The position numbers and the translations under genes are program-made. Of a DNA stretch of 64,000 bases, positions 1-8,785 are shown piece by piece. A model generated the notes under the pieces. It did no database searches. It was not told where the DNA came from and worked only from the letters and a program-made list of their open reading frames with translations. Source of the stretch: Albibacterium sp035514885 (GTDB lineage Bacteria; Bacteroidota; Bacteroidia; Sphingobacteriales; Sphingobacteriaceae); contig NZ_DATJCH010000024.1 in assembly GCF_035514885.1 (NCBI RefSeq), positions 124,001-188,000 on the forward strand. The letters run 5' to 3'. Within the stretch, counting starts at the first letter, position 1. Each line of letters begins with the position of its first letter.

Positions 1-101
1 ATACATCTCTTCGGGAAGCCGCAATATCACTTGGCCTATTAACTGACGAGCAATTCAATGAATGGGTAAGACCGGAAGATATGATTGGCGGTTTAAAATA
101 G
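1..101 (+). CDS. fumC: Class II fumarate hydratase, C-terminal fragment
   Basis: This is the last part of a gene that begins before the window. Read from base 3, the frame gives 32 residues ending in TAG at 99-101, with the stretch TDEQFNEWVRPEDMIGGLK. The form EQFxEWVRPExM close to the end is typical of class II (iron-independent) fumarases, which interconvert fumarate and malate in the TCA cycle. Only the C-terminal tail domain is visible, so the active site cannot be checked. The next gene starts one base after the stop, so the two are probably co-transcribed. Confidence 0.8.
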   Translation, partial: TSLREAAISLGLLTDEQFNEWVRPEDMIGGLK

Positions 102-102
102 C

Positions 103-630
103 ATGGGCAAAAGTATTAACCGAATAATCAAAACAAGATTGAGCATTAGTATCTCCATGATTCTGATGCTTTTCATAACTTCTTGCAAATTCAATTCAAA
201 AATGCAAAACCCTGGAGCAGAATTTCTCCAGGGATCTTGGATAGCTGAAAGTGTTCCGAATCAGGACAAACTGCAGCGCTATGAACTTTACGATTTCAAA
301 TTCAATTGTGACTCTGTTTATGTAAAGATCAAAACATTCTCTAAAACGAAAATGGATATAGATTCCTGCTATGGAAATGGTGAATGGAGTGAATATGCAA
401 GAGGCGTTTATGTAGTTCGGGGAGATAGTTTAATAATTGAAGCCACTTACACCCATGAAAACTGGCGACAGAAACTGACGGGGTGCCACCACATTGGCCA
501 GTATTTGCCTCGCTTTAAAATAGCTCAGCAAACAAGCGATTCACTATATCTCGAAAACCGCTATAGCCACATTCCTATTGAGTTAAGAAAAACGGCTACA
601 ACAACATGTATACCAAAGGAGGTATATTAA
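103..630 (+). CDS. Small lipoprotein downstream of fumC, function unknown
   Basis: A 175-residue protein with a signal segment at about residues 9-27 ending in a lipobox-like LFITSC, so it is probably lipidated at Cys28 and exported. The mature part is mainly polar and predicted beta-rich, with conserved-looking patches (NGEWSEYARGVY, GCHHIGQYLPRFK). I recall similar proteins beside fumC in Sphingobacteriaceae, where they are sometimes mislabelled as fumarate hydratase; nothing here resembles that enzyme. The ATG at 103 lies one base after the fumC stop. A start at residue 20 (MILMLF) would leave too short a signal peptide. The 3' end overlaps the opposing folate gene by 4 bases. Confidence 0.75.
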   Translation: MGKSINRIIKTRLSISISMILMLFITSCKFNSKMQNPGAEFLQGSWIAESVPNQDKLQRYELYDFKFNCDSVYVKIKTFSKTKMDIDSCYGNGEWSEYARGVYVVRGDSLIIEATYTHENWRQKLTGCHHIGQYLPRFKIAQQTSDSLYLENRYSHIPIELRKTATTTCIPKEVY

Positions 631-1208
631 AAGCCTTTAAATTCCCAGATAGTGTTTGGAGTAATGCAATAATCCAATGGCACATCCAATGCATTAGTAT
701 CTTCAATTGAATTAACCGGCTCAAACAGGGAAAGACCAACCTTCAAACAATCAGGGCGACAAGTAGAAAGGAAACGATCGTAGAATCCCTTGCCATAACC
801 TACCCTATTACCCATCCTATCGAAAGCTAAAAGAGGGAGTAACACAATATCAAGTTGTTCGGATAAGACTACTTTCCCTGATCTAGGTTCCTCAATGCCC
901 CATTCATTTAATTCAAGTAATTGACCCTTCTCCCATGCATAATGATGCATAGCCAAAGATTCCATATCGGATTTAGATAGTACCAGTTGTATTTGAGGAT
1001 AAGCAGATTGAAGCCAATCAATCAATAAAACAGTATTGGGTTCTCTATAGTGTTTTATTGGAAAAAATATATGTATATAAGTGAACTTTGACCAATTGAA
1101 CTGCTGAAATTGTCTCAGCAGTTCATTATTGAGCGAATCTTCTTCTTCCTTAGTTAAAAGTAGACGTGTCTTCTTAAATTGCGCTCGTAATTCCTTTTTA
1201 GTCGCCAT
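627..1208 (-). CDS. fau: 5-formyltetrahydrofolate cyclo-ligase
   Basis: A 193-residue protein of the usual family length that converts 5-formyltetrahydrofolate to 5,10-methenyltetrahydrofolate using ATP. The N-terminus has the basic KKELRAQFKKTR helix that contributes to the nucleotide site. The C-terminal half carries the hallmark GNRVGYGKGFYDRFL loop, which binds ATP and folate, preceded by LDIVLLPLLAFD. It lies 15 bases downstream of efp on the same strand and is probably read from the efp promoter. It converges on the lipoprotein gene with a 4-base overlap. Confidence 0.93.
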   Translation of the reverse strand: MATKKELRAQFKKTRLLLTKEEEDSLNNELLRQFQQFNWSKFTYIHIFFPIKHYREPNTVLLIDWLQSAYPQIQLVLSKSDMESLAMHHYAWEKGQLLELNEWGIEEPRSGKVVLSEQLDIVLLPLLAFDRMGNRVGYGKGFYDRFLSTCRPDCLKVGLSLFEPVNSIEDTNALDVPLDYCITPNTIWEFKGF

Positions 1209-1223
1209 TTAAATACATAAAAT

Positions 1224-1784
1224 CTACTTTACGCGTTCAATGTAATTACCTGTGCGTGTATCTATCTTAACACGATCGCCTTGATTTATAAATAACGGAA
1301 CCTTAATTTCAACTCCGGTTTCAACAGTAGCATTTTTAAGAGCACCTGTAGAAGTATCTCCTTTAACAGCAGGCTCACTATATGTAATTTCAAGCTCTAC
1401 GCTTGTAGGCGCACTTGCGATGATAGGTTCATCACTCTCAAAAGCAACAATCACATCCATTCCTTCTTTTAAGAATCGTGCTGTATCACCAAACAGATGC
1501 TTAGGGATATTAAATTGCTCATAACTGCTGTTATCCATTACAACAAAGAAATCGCCTTCATCATATAAGTATTGATAGTCGTTTGTTTCAACACGAGCTA
1601 TTTCTACTTCCTCATCTGTACGAAATCGATATTCAGCAATCTTGCCTGTTTTAACATTTCGCATTCTGGCTTGATAAAAAGCTCGTAGATTTCCAGGAGT
1701 CCGATGTATAAATTCTTCAACTGTAACTAACTCGCCATTAAATCTTAAAACATTCCCTGTTTTTACGTCCGAAGCCTTTGCCAT
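1224..1784 (-). CDS. efp: Elongation factor P with Asn at the modifiable loop position
   Basis: A 186-residue, three-domain EF-P that relieves ribosome stalling at polyproline. Domain I ends with the loop TPGNLRAFYQ (residues 29-38). The last domain has the family signature TYSEPAVKGDTS and ends FINQGDRVKIDTRTGNYIERVK-like. In E. coli the loop is PGKGQAF with Lys34 beta-lysylated, and in Pseudomonas SGRNAAV with a rhamnosylated Arg. Here the aligned residue is Asn32, with Arg34 two positions later. I believe related Sphingobacteriaceae share this loop. No EF-P modifying enzyme gene is in the window. A strong promoter precedes the gene. Confidence 0.95.
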   Translation of the reverse strand: MAKASDVKTGNVLRFNGELVTVEEFIHRTPGNLRAFYQARMRNVKTGKIAEYRFRTDEEVEIARVETNDYQYLYDEGDFFVVMDNSSYEQFNIPKHLFGDTARFLKEGMDVIVAFESDEPIIASAPTSVELEITYSEPAVKGDTSTGALKNATVETGVEIKVPLFINQGDRVKIDTRTGNYIERVK

Positions 1785-1821
1785 TTAATTATAATTTATT
1801 TGATTCAATAATATTTCCTAA

Positions 1822-1851
1822 CAAATATAATCGTTTAATACCTATCTGCAA
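1822..1851 (-). promoter_or_regulatory. efp promoter, Bacteroidota primary sigma type
   Basis: On the minus strand, TTG (1849-1851) and TATATTTG (1822-1829) are separated by exactly 19 bases. This matches the Bacteroidota -33/-7 consensus TTG-N19-TAnnTTTG. The expected transcript start is near 1817, giving a leader of about 33 bases before the efp ATG at 1784. It makes efp-fau a transcription unit of its own, apart from the ABC ATPase gene upstream. Confidence 0.7.
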
Positions 1852-1870
1852 AAACCAACAGTGGGCACAA

Positions 1871-2488
1871 TTATTTATAATCTTGAATGGTCAAATGATT
1901 TGTACAGAAGCTATACTCATGAAGCTGATTAGAACATACGATAAGCATTCGCTGTTTCGAAAAATCATTAATAAGCTGATGATACCATTCAATACCTTGA
2001 TTATCCAAATTCGACGTAGGTTCATCCAGGAAAAGCAAGGGAGTATCAGCACAGCATGCCAAAGCAAGTTTTGTCCGCTGCTTCATTCCGGAAGAGAAGT
2101 ATTTAATTTCTTTATTCTCTGATTTATTCAGATCCAGCAACTGCATTATCCGATCAGTATCCCAACCTTCAACTAGTTTCTTAAATCGAAAATGATAAGT
2201 TATTAATTCACGAAGTGTAAATTCTTCAATCAGTTCAAGATAGGGAGCCGCTAATGATAAATGCTCAAAGACTTTAGCTACATCTAGAATTCTGTTATCG
2301 ATAGAATAGCTTATTTTTCCATCGGATGGACTTAGATTCCCGGCAATAACTTGCATGAAAGTTGACTTTCCAGACCCATTCGGACCTAAGATAGCATAGC
2401 TTTCTCCTTGAATAAATTGATAATTGACTTGTTTAAAGATCCATTCCTTATTAAACCTTCTTCCTATATTCTCAAGCTCAATTTTCAA
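1871..2488 (-). CDS. ABC transporter ATP-binding protein without a permease nearby
   Basis: A 205-residue single nucleotide-binding domain. It has Walker A GPNGSGKST (about residues 35-43), the ABC signature FSSGMKQRTKLALA (weaker than LSGGQ) and Walker B PLLFLDEPTSNLD. The switch position that is normally His in a THD-like motif reads CSNQLHEY, so the H-loop His is replaced by Asn, which may lower or alter ATP turnover. The small size resembles CcmA-type exporter ATPases. No membrane subunit is adjacent, so the partner and substrate are unknown. It sits 11 bases downstream of lpxA at the end of the lipid A operon, which hints at an envelope role, but that is only positional. Confidence 0.8.
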   Translation of the reverse strand: MKIELENIGRRFNKEWIFKQVNYQFIQGESYAILGPNGSGKSTFMQVIAGNLSPSDGKISYSIDNRILDVAKVFEHLSLAAPYLELIEEFTLRELITYHFRFKKLVEGWDTDRIMQLLDLNKSENKEIKYFSSGMKQRTKLALACCADTPLLFLDEPTSNLDNQGIEWYHQLINDFSKQRMLIVCSNQLHEYSFCTNHLTIQDYK

Positions 2489-2499
2489 AATACACAGAA

Positions 2500-3297
2500 T
2501 TACATCGCTCCCAGTTTCCCTTGTCCAAAACCCTTCATTACTCCACGGTTGGAATTACGAACAAAATCAAGAATTTCATCCCTAATTTCTGTTGGTGTAA
2601 ACTCTGTTTCAATAATGCCCAACGCCTTTGTCAGATTGTTATGCTTCACGAATAAAGTACGGTAGATATCCTGAATTTCATTTATCATTTCAGAAGAGTA
2701 GCCTCTTCTACGTAAACCAACTGAGTTAATACCAACGTAAGCGATAGGTTCGCGTGCTGCTTTCACAAAAGGAGGTACATCTTTTCTTACTAAAGTACCA
2801 CCAGCAATAAAGGAATGAGAACCAATGCTGCAGAACTGATGAACAGCAACCATTCCTGCCAATACTACATAATCACCTACAGTAATATGCCCAGCCAACG
2901 TACTGCTATTTGAGAAAATGCAATTATCACCAACGATACAATCATGGGCTATATGGCTATAAGCTTGTATAAGACAATTTTTACCTACACTGGTCTTCCA
3001 GCGATCTTTTGTTCCACGATTAATAGTAACACATTCTCTTATGGTCGTATTATCACCAATTTCTGCTGTAGTTTCCTCGCCGTCAAACTTTAGATCCTGA
3101 GGAATTCCTGAAATAACGGCTCCTGGGAAAATTCTACAACCTTTTCCAATTCGGGCGCCTTCCATTATCGTCACATTGGGCCCTATCCAGGTGCCTTCCC
3201 CAATTTCAACATTTTTATAAATAGTAGCAAAAGGTTCAATAACCACATTGTTAGCAATCTTTGCTTCCGGATGTATATAAGCTAGAGGTTGAATCAT
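2500..3297 (-). CDS. lpxA: UDP-N-acetylglucosamine acyltransferase (lipid A step 1)
   Basis: A 265-residue left-handed beta-helix protein with many hexapeptide repeats (for example IGEGTWIGPNVTI), followed by a short helical C-terminal domain. It transfers a 3-hydroxyacyl chain from ACP to UDP-GlcNAc. The segment AYSHIAHDC (residues 112-120) holds His115 and His118; His118 aligns with the catalytic His125 of E. coli LpxA. The substrate loop GGTLVRKDVPPFVKA is also typical. Its start overlaps the end of lpxC-fabZ by 4 bases, so the two are translationally coupled. Confidence 0.96.
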   Translation of the reverse strand: MIQPLAYIHPEAKIANNVVIEPFATIYKNVEIGEGTWIGPNVTIMEGARIGKGCRIFPGAVISGIPQDLKFDGEETTAEIGDNTTIRECVTINRGTKDRWKTSVGKNCLIQAYSHIAHDCIVGDNCIFSNSSTLAGHITVGDYVVLAGMVAVHQFCSIGSHSFIAGGTLVRKDVPPFVKAAREPIAYVGINSVGLRRRGYSSEMINEIQDIYRTLFVKHNNLTKALGIIETEFTPTEIRDEILDFVRNSNRGVMKGFGQGKLGAM

Positions 3298-4706
3298 AAT
3301 GTAGTTTCGCTTTCTTTAATTCTCGTAATTTGAGCCATCATCTCTGCCTCAACCACAATCTTCTCACCAACCATACCAACTCCTTTCATCTGTGCTATTC
3401 CTCTCCTTATCGGTTCCATCAAGTCACATCTAAAAACAATAGTATCACCAGGAGACACTTGTGCTCTAAACCTGACGTTGTCTATTTTTAAAAATAAAGT
3501 AATATAATTTCTAGGATCCGGAACAGTACTTAATACTAGAATACCGCCCGTTTGAGCCATCGCTTCAACTTGTATAACTCCTGGAAAAACAGGTGTGCCG
3601 GGAAAATGACCTTGAAAAAGGTCTTCATTCATGGTTACATTCTTCACTCCCACAACATGCGTCTTTGATAGCTCTAAGATTTTATCTATAAAAAGGAATG
3701 GCGGACGATGAGGCAAAATATCCATAATCTGTACAACATCATACAGCGGCTTTGCACCTGGGTCATAGAGATGAACTCTCTTTTTGCTTCTTTCCTTTTT
3801 GATAGCGGCTTTAATTTTTTTCGCAAAAGCTACATTCGCTGCATGGCCTGGCCTCGCTGCCATAATATGCCCTTTTAACGGCACGCCAATTAGAGCCAAA
3901 TCACCTATCATATCAAGCAGCTTATGCCTTGCTGGCTCATTCTGATAACGTAATTCTATATTATTCAGAATACCTTCTTTTGCTACTTTAATGTCTTTAC
4001 GATTAAATAGTTTTGCCAAAGATGTTAATTCACTATCGTTCACATCTTTGTCAACTATTACAATCGCGTTATTTAAATCACCACCCTTAATTAAGTTATT
4101 ATCGACCAATGTTTCCAGCTCATGCAAAAAGCAAAAGGTCCTAGATGCTGCAATTTCCGTCTTAAACTCATCAATACTTGAGATAGAAGCGTGTTGGCTT
4201 CCCAAAACAGGAGAATTATAATCGATCATACAAGTTAAACGGTAACCCTCCAACGGCATCGCTACCATTTCTACCTCCCGTTCAGGCTCGGTATAATGCA
4301 TATTATGAGGGATTGTATAATATTCCCTATCCAATTTCTGAATAACATAACCAGCTCTATCTAAAGCTTCCGTAAAGAATGAAGAGCTTCCATCCATAAT
4401 CGGAACTTCCGGACCATCAATTTCAATCAATACATTATCGATTTCCATACCAACCAAAGAGGCTAATAAATGCTCAATGGTACTTACACTTGCTCCGTTT
4501 TGAGAGATAGTAGTTCCTCTGGATGTATCAGTAACGTTATCAACATCAGCGTCAATAACAGGTTTTCCATCTAAATCGATCCTTTGAAATTTATAACCGT
4601 GATTTTCTGGTGCAGCCTTAAACGTTAATGAAGCTGATCTGCCAGTATGTAAACCTACACCGGAAATACTTACTTCGTTTTTAATGGTTCTTTGTTTCTC
4701 GTTCAT
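3294..4706 (-). CDS. lpxC-fabZ: Bifunctional UDP-3-O-acyl-GlcNAc deacetylase / 3-hydroxyacyl-ACP dehydratase
   Basis: A 470-residue fusion known from Bacteroidota. Residues about 1-315 are LpxC, the zinc deacetylase that commits cells to lipid A synthesis, with the zinc ligands in STIEHLLASL and HKLLDMIGDL. Residues about 322-470 are FabZ, the hot-dog fold dehydratase of fatty acid elongation, with LPHRPPFLFIDKI and the catalytic segment HFPGTPVFPGV plus EAMAQ. Fusing the two ties lipid A to fatty acid synthesis, which compete for 3-hydroxyacyl-ACP. It lies 40 bases downstream of lpxD and overlaps lpxA by 4 bases. Confidence 0.97.
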   Translation of the reverse strand: MNEKQRTIKNEVSISGVGLHTGRSASLTFKAAPENHGYKFQRIDLDGKPVIDADVDNVTDTSRGTTISQNGASVSTIEHLLASLVGMEIDNVLIEIDGPEVPIMDGSSSFFTEALDRAGYVIQKLDREYYTIPHNMHYTEPEREVEMVAMPLEGYRLTCMIDYNSPVLGSQHASISSIDEFKTEIAASRTFCFLHELETLVDNNLIKGGDLNNAIVIVDKDVNDSELTSLAKLFNRKDIKVAKEGILNNIELRYQNEPARHKLLDMIGDLALIGVPLKGHIMAARPGHAANVAFAKKIKAAIKKERSKKRVHLYDPGAKPLYDVVQIMDILPHRPPFLFIDKILELSKTHVVGVKNVTMNEDLFQGHFPGTPVFPGVIQVEAMAQTGGILVLSTVPDPRNYITLFLKIDNVRFRAQVSPGDTIVFRCDLMEPIRRGIAQMKGVGMVGEKIVVEAEMMAQITRIKESETTL

Positions 4707-4746
4707 TCTTTCAAACTCTTCGTCAATCGACGATTTAAGATTAAAG

Positions 4747-5775
4747 TTACTTTTTATTTATTAAGTTTTCTAATTCTGCAATCCGCTTCTCAATCAAAGG
4801 CAGCTTTTGCAAAGTAACCTGAATACGCATTTGAGAAGCGTAGTTAGAAGCCGGCGTTCCAGCCCATTTCTTATTTGATTCAACTATGGACCTATTTATT
4901 CCAGATTGGGCTTGTACCTGAGAACCTTTAGCTATTGTAATATGGCCGGCAACTCCTACTTGTCCGCCCAACACAACATTTTCTGCAACTTTAGCACTAC
5001 CAGAAACCCCTGTCTGAGCAGCTATCACAGTATTCTCTCCTAATTCAACATTATGTGCCAATTGAATTAGATTATCTAATTTCACGCCATTGCCTATCTT
5101 TGTAGACCCGAGAGTGGCGCGATCAATAGTTGTATTAGCGCCCACTTCTACATCATTACCAATTACTACATTACCAATTTGATTGATCTTCTTATAAGAT
5201 CCATTACTCTGAGGAGCAAAACCAAATCCATCACTTCCTATAACCGCACCCGAGTGAACCATGACACGGTCTCCTAAAACACAGTCGTAGTATATCTTTA
5301 CTCCCGCGTGAATTGTACAATAACTCCCCAAAATAGCATGATCGCCAATATAACTATGAGGATATATTTTACAATAATCTCCGATTTTTGCGTGCGGTCC
5401 TATATAACTAAAAGCAGCAATATAAACATCCTTACCAATCGTTGCAGTTGGATGAATAAAACTACCCTCTTCAATTCCCTTTTTATCAAATCTCAATTGA
5501 TTATAAATCTCCAAAAGAACAGAAAGAGCAGTATAAGCATCCTTTACACGTATCAAAGTAGATTGAACAGGACGCTTAACCTGTTGATCTTCATTAATAA
5601 TTACGATAGAAGCTTCCGAACTATATAAATAAGATTCATATTTTGGATTGGAAAGAAATGTAATGCTCCCCGACTTAGCTTCTTCTATCTTTGATATCTC
5701 AGAAACCGCAACCTCAGCATCACCTTCGATTGTCCCATCTATTAAATCACTAATTTGTTGTGCGGTAAATTGCAT
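4747..5775 (-). CDS. lpxD: UDP-3-O-(3-hydroxyacyl)glucosamine N-acyltransferase (lipid A step 3)
   Basis: About 342 residues. An N-terminal uridine-binding domain (about 1-100, with EGDAEVAVSEISKIEEA and ITFLSNPKY) is followed by a hexapeptide-repeat beta-helix and a C-terminal helix. The catalytic His lies in the segment LIQLAHNVELGENTVI. It N-acylates the deacetylated product of LpxC. I place the start at the ATG at 5775 (MQFTAQQ) rather than the in-frame TTG two codons earlier, because a consensus -7 element ends only 3 bases before this ATG. It heads the lpxD-lpxC/fabZ-lpxA-ABC run. Confidence 0.95.
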   Translation of the reverse strand: MQFTAQQISDLIDGTIEGDAEVAVSEISKIEEAKSGSITFLSNPKYESYLYSSEASIVIINEDQQVKRPVQSTLIRVKDAYTALSVLLEIYNQLRFDKKGIEEGSFIHPTATIGKDVYIAAFSYIGPHAKIGDYCKIYPHSYIGDHAILGSYCTIHAGVKIYYDCVLGDRVMVHSGAVIGSDGFGFAPQSNGSYKKINQIGNVVIGNDVEVGANTTIDRATLGSTKIGNGVKLDNLIQLAHNVELGENTVIAAQTGVSGSAKVAENVVLGGQVGVAGHITIAKGSQVQAQSGINRSIVESNKKWAGTPASNYASQMRIQVTLQKLPLIEKRIAELENLINKK

Positions 5776-5778
5776 CTG

Positions 5779-5786
5779 CAAATTTA
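5779..5786 (-). promoter_or_regulatory. lpxD -7 promoter element abutting the start codon
   Basis: On the minus strand this reads TAAATTTG, a perfect TAnnTTTG, and ends 3 bases before the lpxD ATG. Transcription would begin at or within 1-2 bases of the ATG, predicting a leaderless lpx operon mRNA. There is no clear TTG at -33. Confidence 0.5.
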
Positions 5787-5836
5787 TATATGTTACTAAT
5801 TTATGAAGAAAAAATTACCATATTGAAATCAGGGTG

Positions 5837-7078
5837 CTAAAATAAACCTTTTGAACGAAGATCTTTTGGAAAAGACACAATATATTTTTGCACCTTTTTA
5901 GATAATACCTCCAAGTTGGATAAATCCGAAGCCTGGGTTATATCCTTAAGTAATCCGTTCTTCATTAAAATTTTAATGCTCCCATCTCCAACCTGATAAG
6001 CACTATTCGATATTGTTTTTGAATAAACAAGATAGTCAACTTCTGACTCCGGAATATCAAAATAATCTACCGCAGCCTTCCTGAGTCTTAACAACAACTC
6101 CTCATCAGGTTTATCATTGCTCATTTCAACATTATTCAATTGTCGGTTCATTAATCGATTACACAACAAAGATAAAGTCCTATCAGGATGGTTAGTCCAA
6201 ACTTTAATACTAGCTAAAATATCTACATCATCTAATTCTACAAAAGCAGCTAGATGCTCCGGATTCGTTTCGAAAGCTTCCTTAGTAATTTGTGTAGTTA
6301 AAAAATGTTTCAAAAACGGTGTAGCAAATAGTTCCTCCCCTTGTAAGCTAAGGTGTTTAGCTCTATGAAGGATTTTAACTAACATTTGCTCAGCACTAAT
6401 AACTGTTTTATGCAAATATACTTGCCAATACATCAACCGCCGTGCTATTAAAAATTTCTCTATCGAATAGATCCCCTTCTCTTCAACGACAAGCTCATTA
6501 TCAAACACATTCAGCATTTTTATGATCCGATTAAAACTAATCACACCTTCTGTTACACCGGTAAAAAAGCTATCTCGAATAAGATAGTCCATTCGATCTG
6601 TATCCAACTGACTCGACACCAATTGATGTAAAAAGAATTTCGGATAGTCATTTCTAAAAATGGATATCGCCATTGTTAGCTGACCAGCAAACTCCTCATT
6701 CAGCTTATCCATTATCAGTCCCGAAATATCCTCATGCGAAACACCTTCAACTATGGAGTGCTCAAGTGAGTGGGAAAATGGACCATGTCCGATATCATGT
6801 AATAATATTGCAATTAAAGCTGCCTCTTCTTCTTCTGCACTTATCGTTACACCTTTTCCACGAAGGGTTTCAATTGCTAAACCCATTAAATACATCGCTC
6901 CTAAAGCATGCTGAAAACGCGTATGAAGAGCTCCGGGATAAACCATATGAGTCAAACTCACTTGTTTGATATATCGCAATCGCTGAAAATAAGGATGCTC
7001 AATCAAATCAAAGATTAATCCGCCAGGAACTGATATAAAACCATATACAGGATCGTTGACTATTTTCTTCTTCTTCAA
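5837..7078 (-). CDS. HD-domain phosphohydrolase
   Basis: A 413-residue soluble protein of the dNTPase/YdhJ-like HD family. Metal-binding motifs are HTRFQHALGAMYL (about residues 52-64) and the core HD in LLHDIGHGPFSHSLE (about 92-106), with a later conserved DTDRMDYLIRDSFF segment. Such proteins hydrolyse nucleotide phosphates or cyclic nucleotides; the substrate here is unknown. The N-terminal DPVYGFISVP is typical of this Bacteroidota orthologue. It precedes lpxD on the same strand with a gap of about 60 bases, but lpxD has its own promoter element, so a functional link is uncertain. It is divergent from porX. Confidence 0.88.
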   Translation of the reverse strand: MKKKKIVNDPVYGFISVPGGLIFDLIEHPYFQRLRYIKQVSLTHMVYPGALHTRFQHALGAMYLMGLAIETLRGKGVTISAEEEEAALIAILLHDIGHGPFSHSLEHSIVEGVSHEDISGLIMDKLNEEFAGQLTMAISIFRNDYPKFFLHQLVSSQLDTDRMDYLIRDSFFTGVTEGVISFNRIIKMLNVFDNELVVEEKGIYSIEKFLIARRLMYWQVYLHKTVISAEQMLVKILHRAKHLSLQGEELFATPFLKHFLTTQITKEAFETNPEHLAAFVELDDVDILASIKVWTNHPDRTLSLLCNRLMNRQLNNVEMSNDKPDEELLLRLRKAAVDYFDIPESEVDYLVYSKTISNSAYQVGDGSIKILMKNGLLKDITQASDLSNLEVLSKKVQKYIVSFPKDLRSKGLF

Positions 7079-7230
7079 TTTCTAAAATAAGTTTCAACAA
7101 AGGTGCTATTTTTTATTTTAAAAAAATATTTCTGCTTAGTAAGGAACACTTTTCTGTTAATCTTTGTTAAATTATAGATACTCTAATTAAACATTCTTTA
7201 AGTTCGTACTTTACTTAGTAAACAAATACA

Positions 7231-8784
7231 ATGCAAGAAACAAATATATTATGGGCTGATGACGAAATTGATTTACTCAAGCCGCATATCATGCTCTTAA
7301 ATGAGAAAGGTTACTTTGTAAAAACTGTAACAAATGGAACAGATGCTGTAGAAGCTTTTAGAACATCATATTTCGATTTAGTTTTCTTAGATGAAAACAT
7401 GCCCGGATTAACAGGACTAGAAACCTTAGCGCAATTAAAAAGCATTAATCCTGCCGTCCCCATGGTATTGGTTACAAAAAATGAAGAGGAGCATTTGATG
7501 GAAGATGCTATTGGAGCAAAAATAGACGACTATTTAATAAAGCCAGTCAATCCAAAACAGATTCTATTGACTATAAAGAAATTTACAGAGAATAAAAGAT
7601 TGGTAAGTGAAAAAACGTCGATTGCTTATCAACAAGATTTTCGTGTATTAGGCATGACTCTCAACGATCGTTTAAATCATGAACAATGGGCAGAAGTCTA
7701 TAAAAAACTTGTTTATTGGGAGCTTTCTCTGGAAAAATTAGAAGATGCCGGAATGCATGAAGTTCTCACACTCCAGAAGGCAGAAGCAAATGCTCAATTT
7801 TCAAAGTTTATTGAAAATAACTATTTAAGCTGGATAAAATCTCCTGAAACAGGACCTATATTATCGCATCAGCTATTTGCTAAAAAACTCTTCCCTTCTA
7901 TGAAAAAGGAGAAACCTACTTTCTTCTTTTTAATAGATAACCTTAGGTACGATCAGTGGCGTATTATTAATACGATTCTTAGTAACTACTACCATCTGGA
8001 CGAAGAAGGTCACTATTATAGTATTCTACCAACAGCTACGCAGTATGCAAGAAATGCTATCTTCAGTGGATTAATGCCATTGGATATGGAGAAGCGGTAT
8101 CCTGAAATGTGGCAAAATGACGAAGACGAAGGAGGTAAAAACTTACACGAGGAAGATTTTATAGCTGACCAAATTAAACGCATTATGCGTAAAGACAGTA
8201 AATTCTCCTATAATAAAATCCTTACCCTCGAACAAGGAAGAGATATTGCTGAGAACCTAAGCAATTTAATGGAAAACGACTTAAATGTATTGGTCTACAA
8301 CTTTGTGGATATGCTTTCGCATGCAAGAACAGATATGGCGATGATTCGAGAATTAGCCAGTGATGAATCTGCCTACCGGTCTTTAACACTCTCTTGGTTC
8401 GAACATTCACCTCTTCTGGATACACTAAAAAGGCTTTCACAGAAAAACGTTCGTATAGTTATTACGACCGACCATGGAACTATTCGTGTAAAACATCCAA
8501 GTAAGGTAATAGGCGACCGAAATACTAATACCAATTTACGGTATAAACAAGGAAAAAATCTTAATTTTATCGCGAAAGACGTTTTTCATATAAAGAATCC
8601 ACACGATGCCATGTTACCAAAATTGCATGTAAGCTCTAGCTTTATTTTCGCAAAGGAGGATACCTATTTCGTTTACCCTAACAACTACAATCAATTTGTT
8701 AATTACTATAACGAAACTTTCCAGCATGGAGGAATATCAATGGAGGAGATTATTATTCCATATATTTCATATAGCACCAAATAA
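7231..8784 (+). CDS. porX: PorX: response regulator with PglZ domain (type IX secretion control)
   Basis: A 517-residue two-domain protein. Residues 1-120 form a receiver with acidic pocket ADDE (9-12), phospho-acceptor Asp54 in LVFLDENMPG, and the conserved Lys in DYLIKPVNP. The rest is a PglZ domain of the alkaline phosphatase superfamily (FFLIDNLRYDQW, ILPTATQYARNAIF, IVITTDHGTIRV, FQHGGISMEEIIIPYI). In Porphyromonas and Flavobacterium, PorX works with the kinase PorY and a sigma factor to express the type IX secretion system, and its PglZ domain is a zinc phosphodiesterase. No porY is adjacent, as is usual. tsaE follows directly. Confidence 0.95.
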   Translation: MQETNILWADDEIDLLKPHIMLLNEKGYFVKTVTNGTDAVEAFRTSYFDLVFLDENMPGLTGLETLAQLKSINPAVPMVLVTKNEEEHLMEDAIGAKIDDYLIKPVNPKQILLTIKKFTENKRLVSEKTSIAYQQDFRVLGMTLNDRLNHEQWAEVYKKLVYWELSLEKLEDAGMHEVLTLQKAEANAQFSKFIENNYLSWIKSPETGPILSHQLFAKKLFPSMKKEKPTFFFLIDNLRYDQWRIINTILSNYYHLDEEGHYYSILPTATQYARNAIFSGLMPLDMEKRYPEMWQNDEDEGGKNLHEEDFIADQIKRIMRKDSKFSYNKILTLEQGRDIAENLSNLMENDLNVLVYNFVDMLSHARTDMAMIRELASDESAYRSLTLSWFEHSPLLDTLKRLSQKNVRIVITTDHGTIRVKHPSKVIGDRNTNTNLRYKQGKNLNFIAKDVFHIKNPHDAMLPKLHVSSSFIFAKEDTYFVYPNNYNQFVNYYNETFQHGGISMEEIIIPYISYSTK

Positions 8785-8785
8785 C

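Noticed and set aside
615..623. A perfect Shine-Dalgarno-like AAAGGAGGT
   Set aside because: It lies in the last codons of the lipoprotein gene (PKEVY) and no plus-strand start codon follows at a suitable distance; Bacteroidota rarely use such sites.
103..630. Second fumarate hydratase for the small lipoprotein
   Set aside because: No fumarase motif is present; the label in some databases probably came from its neighbour.
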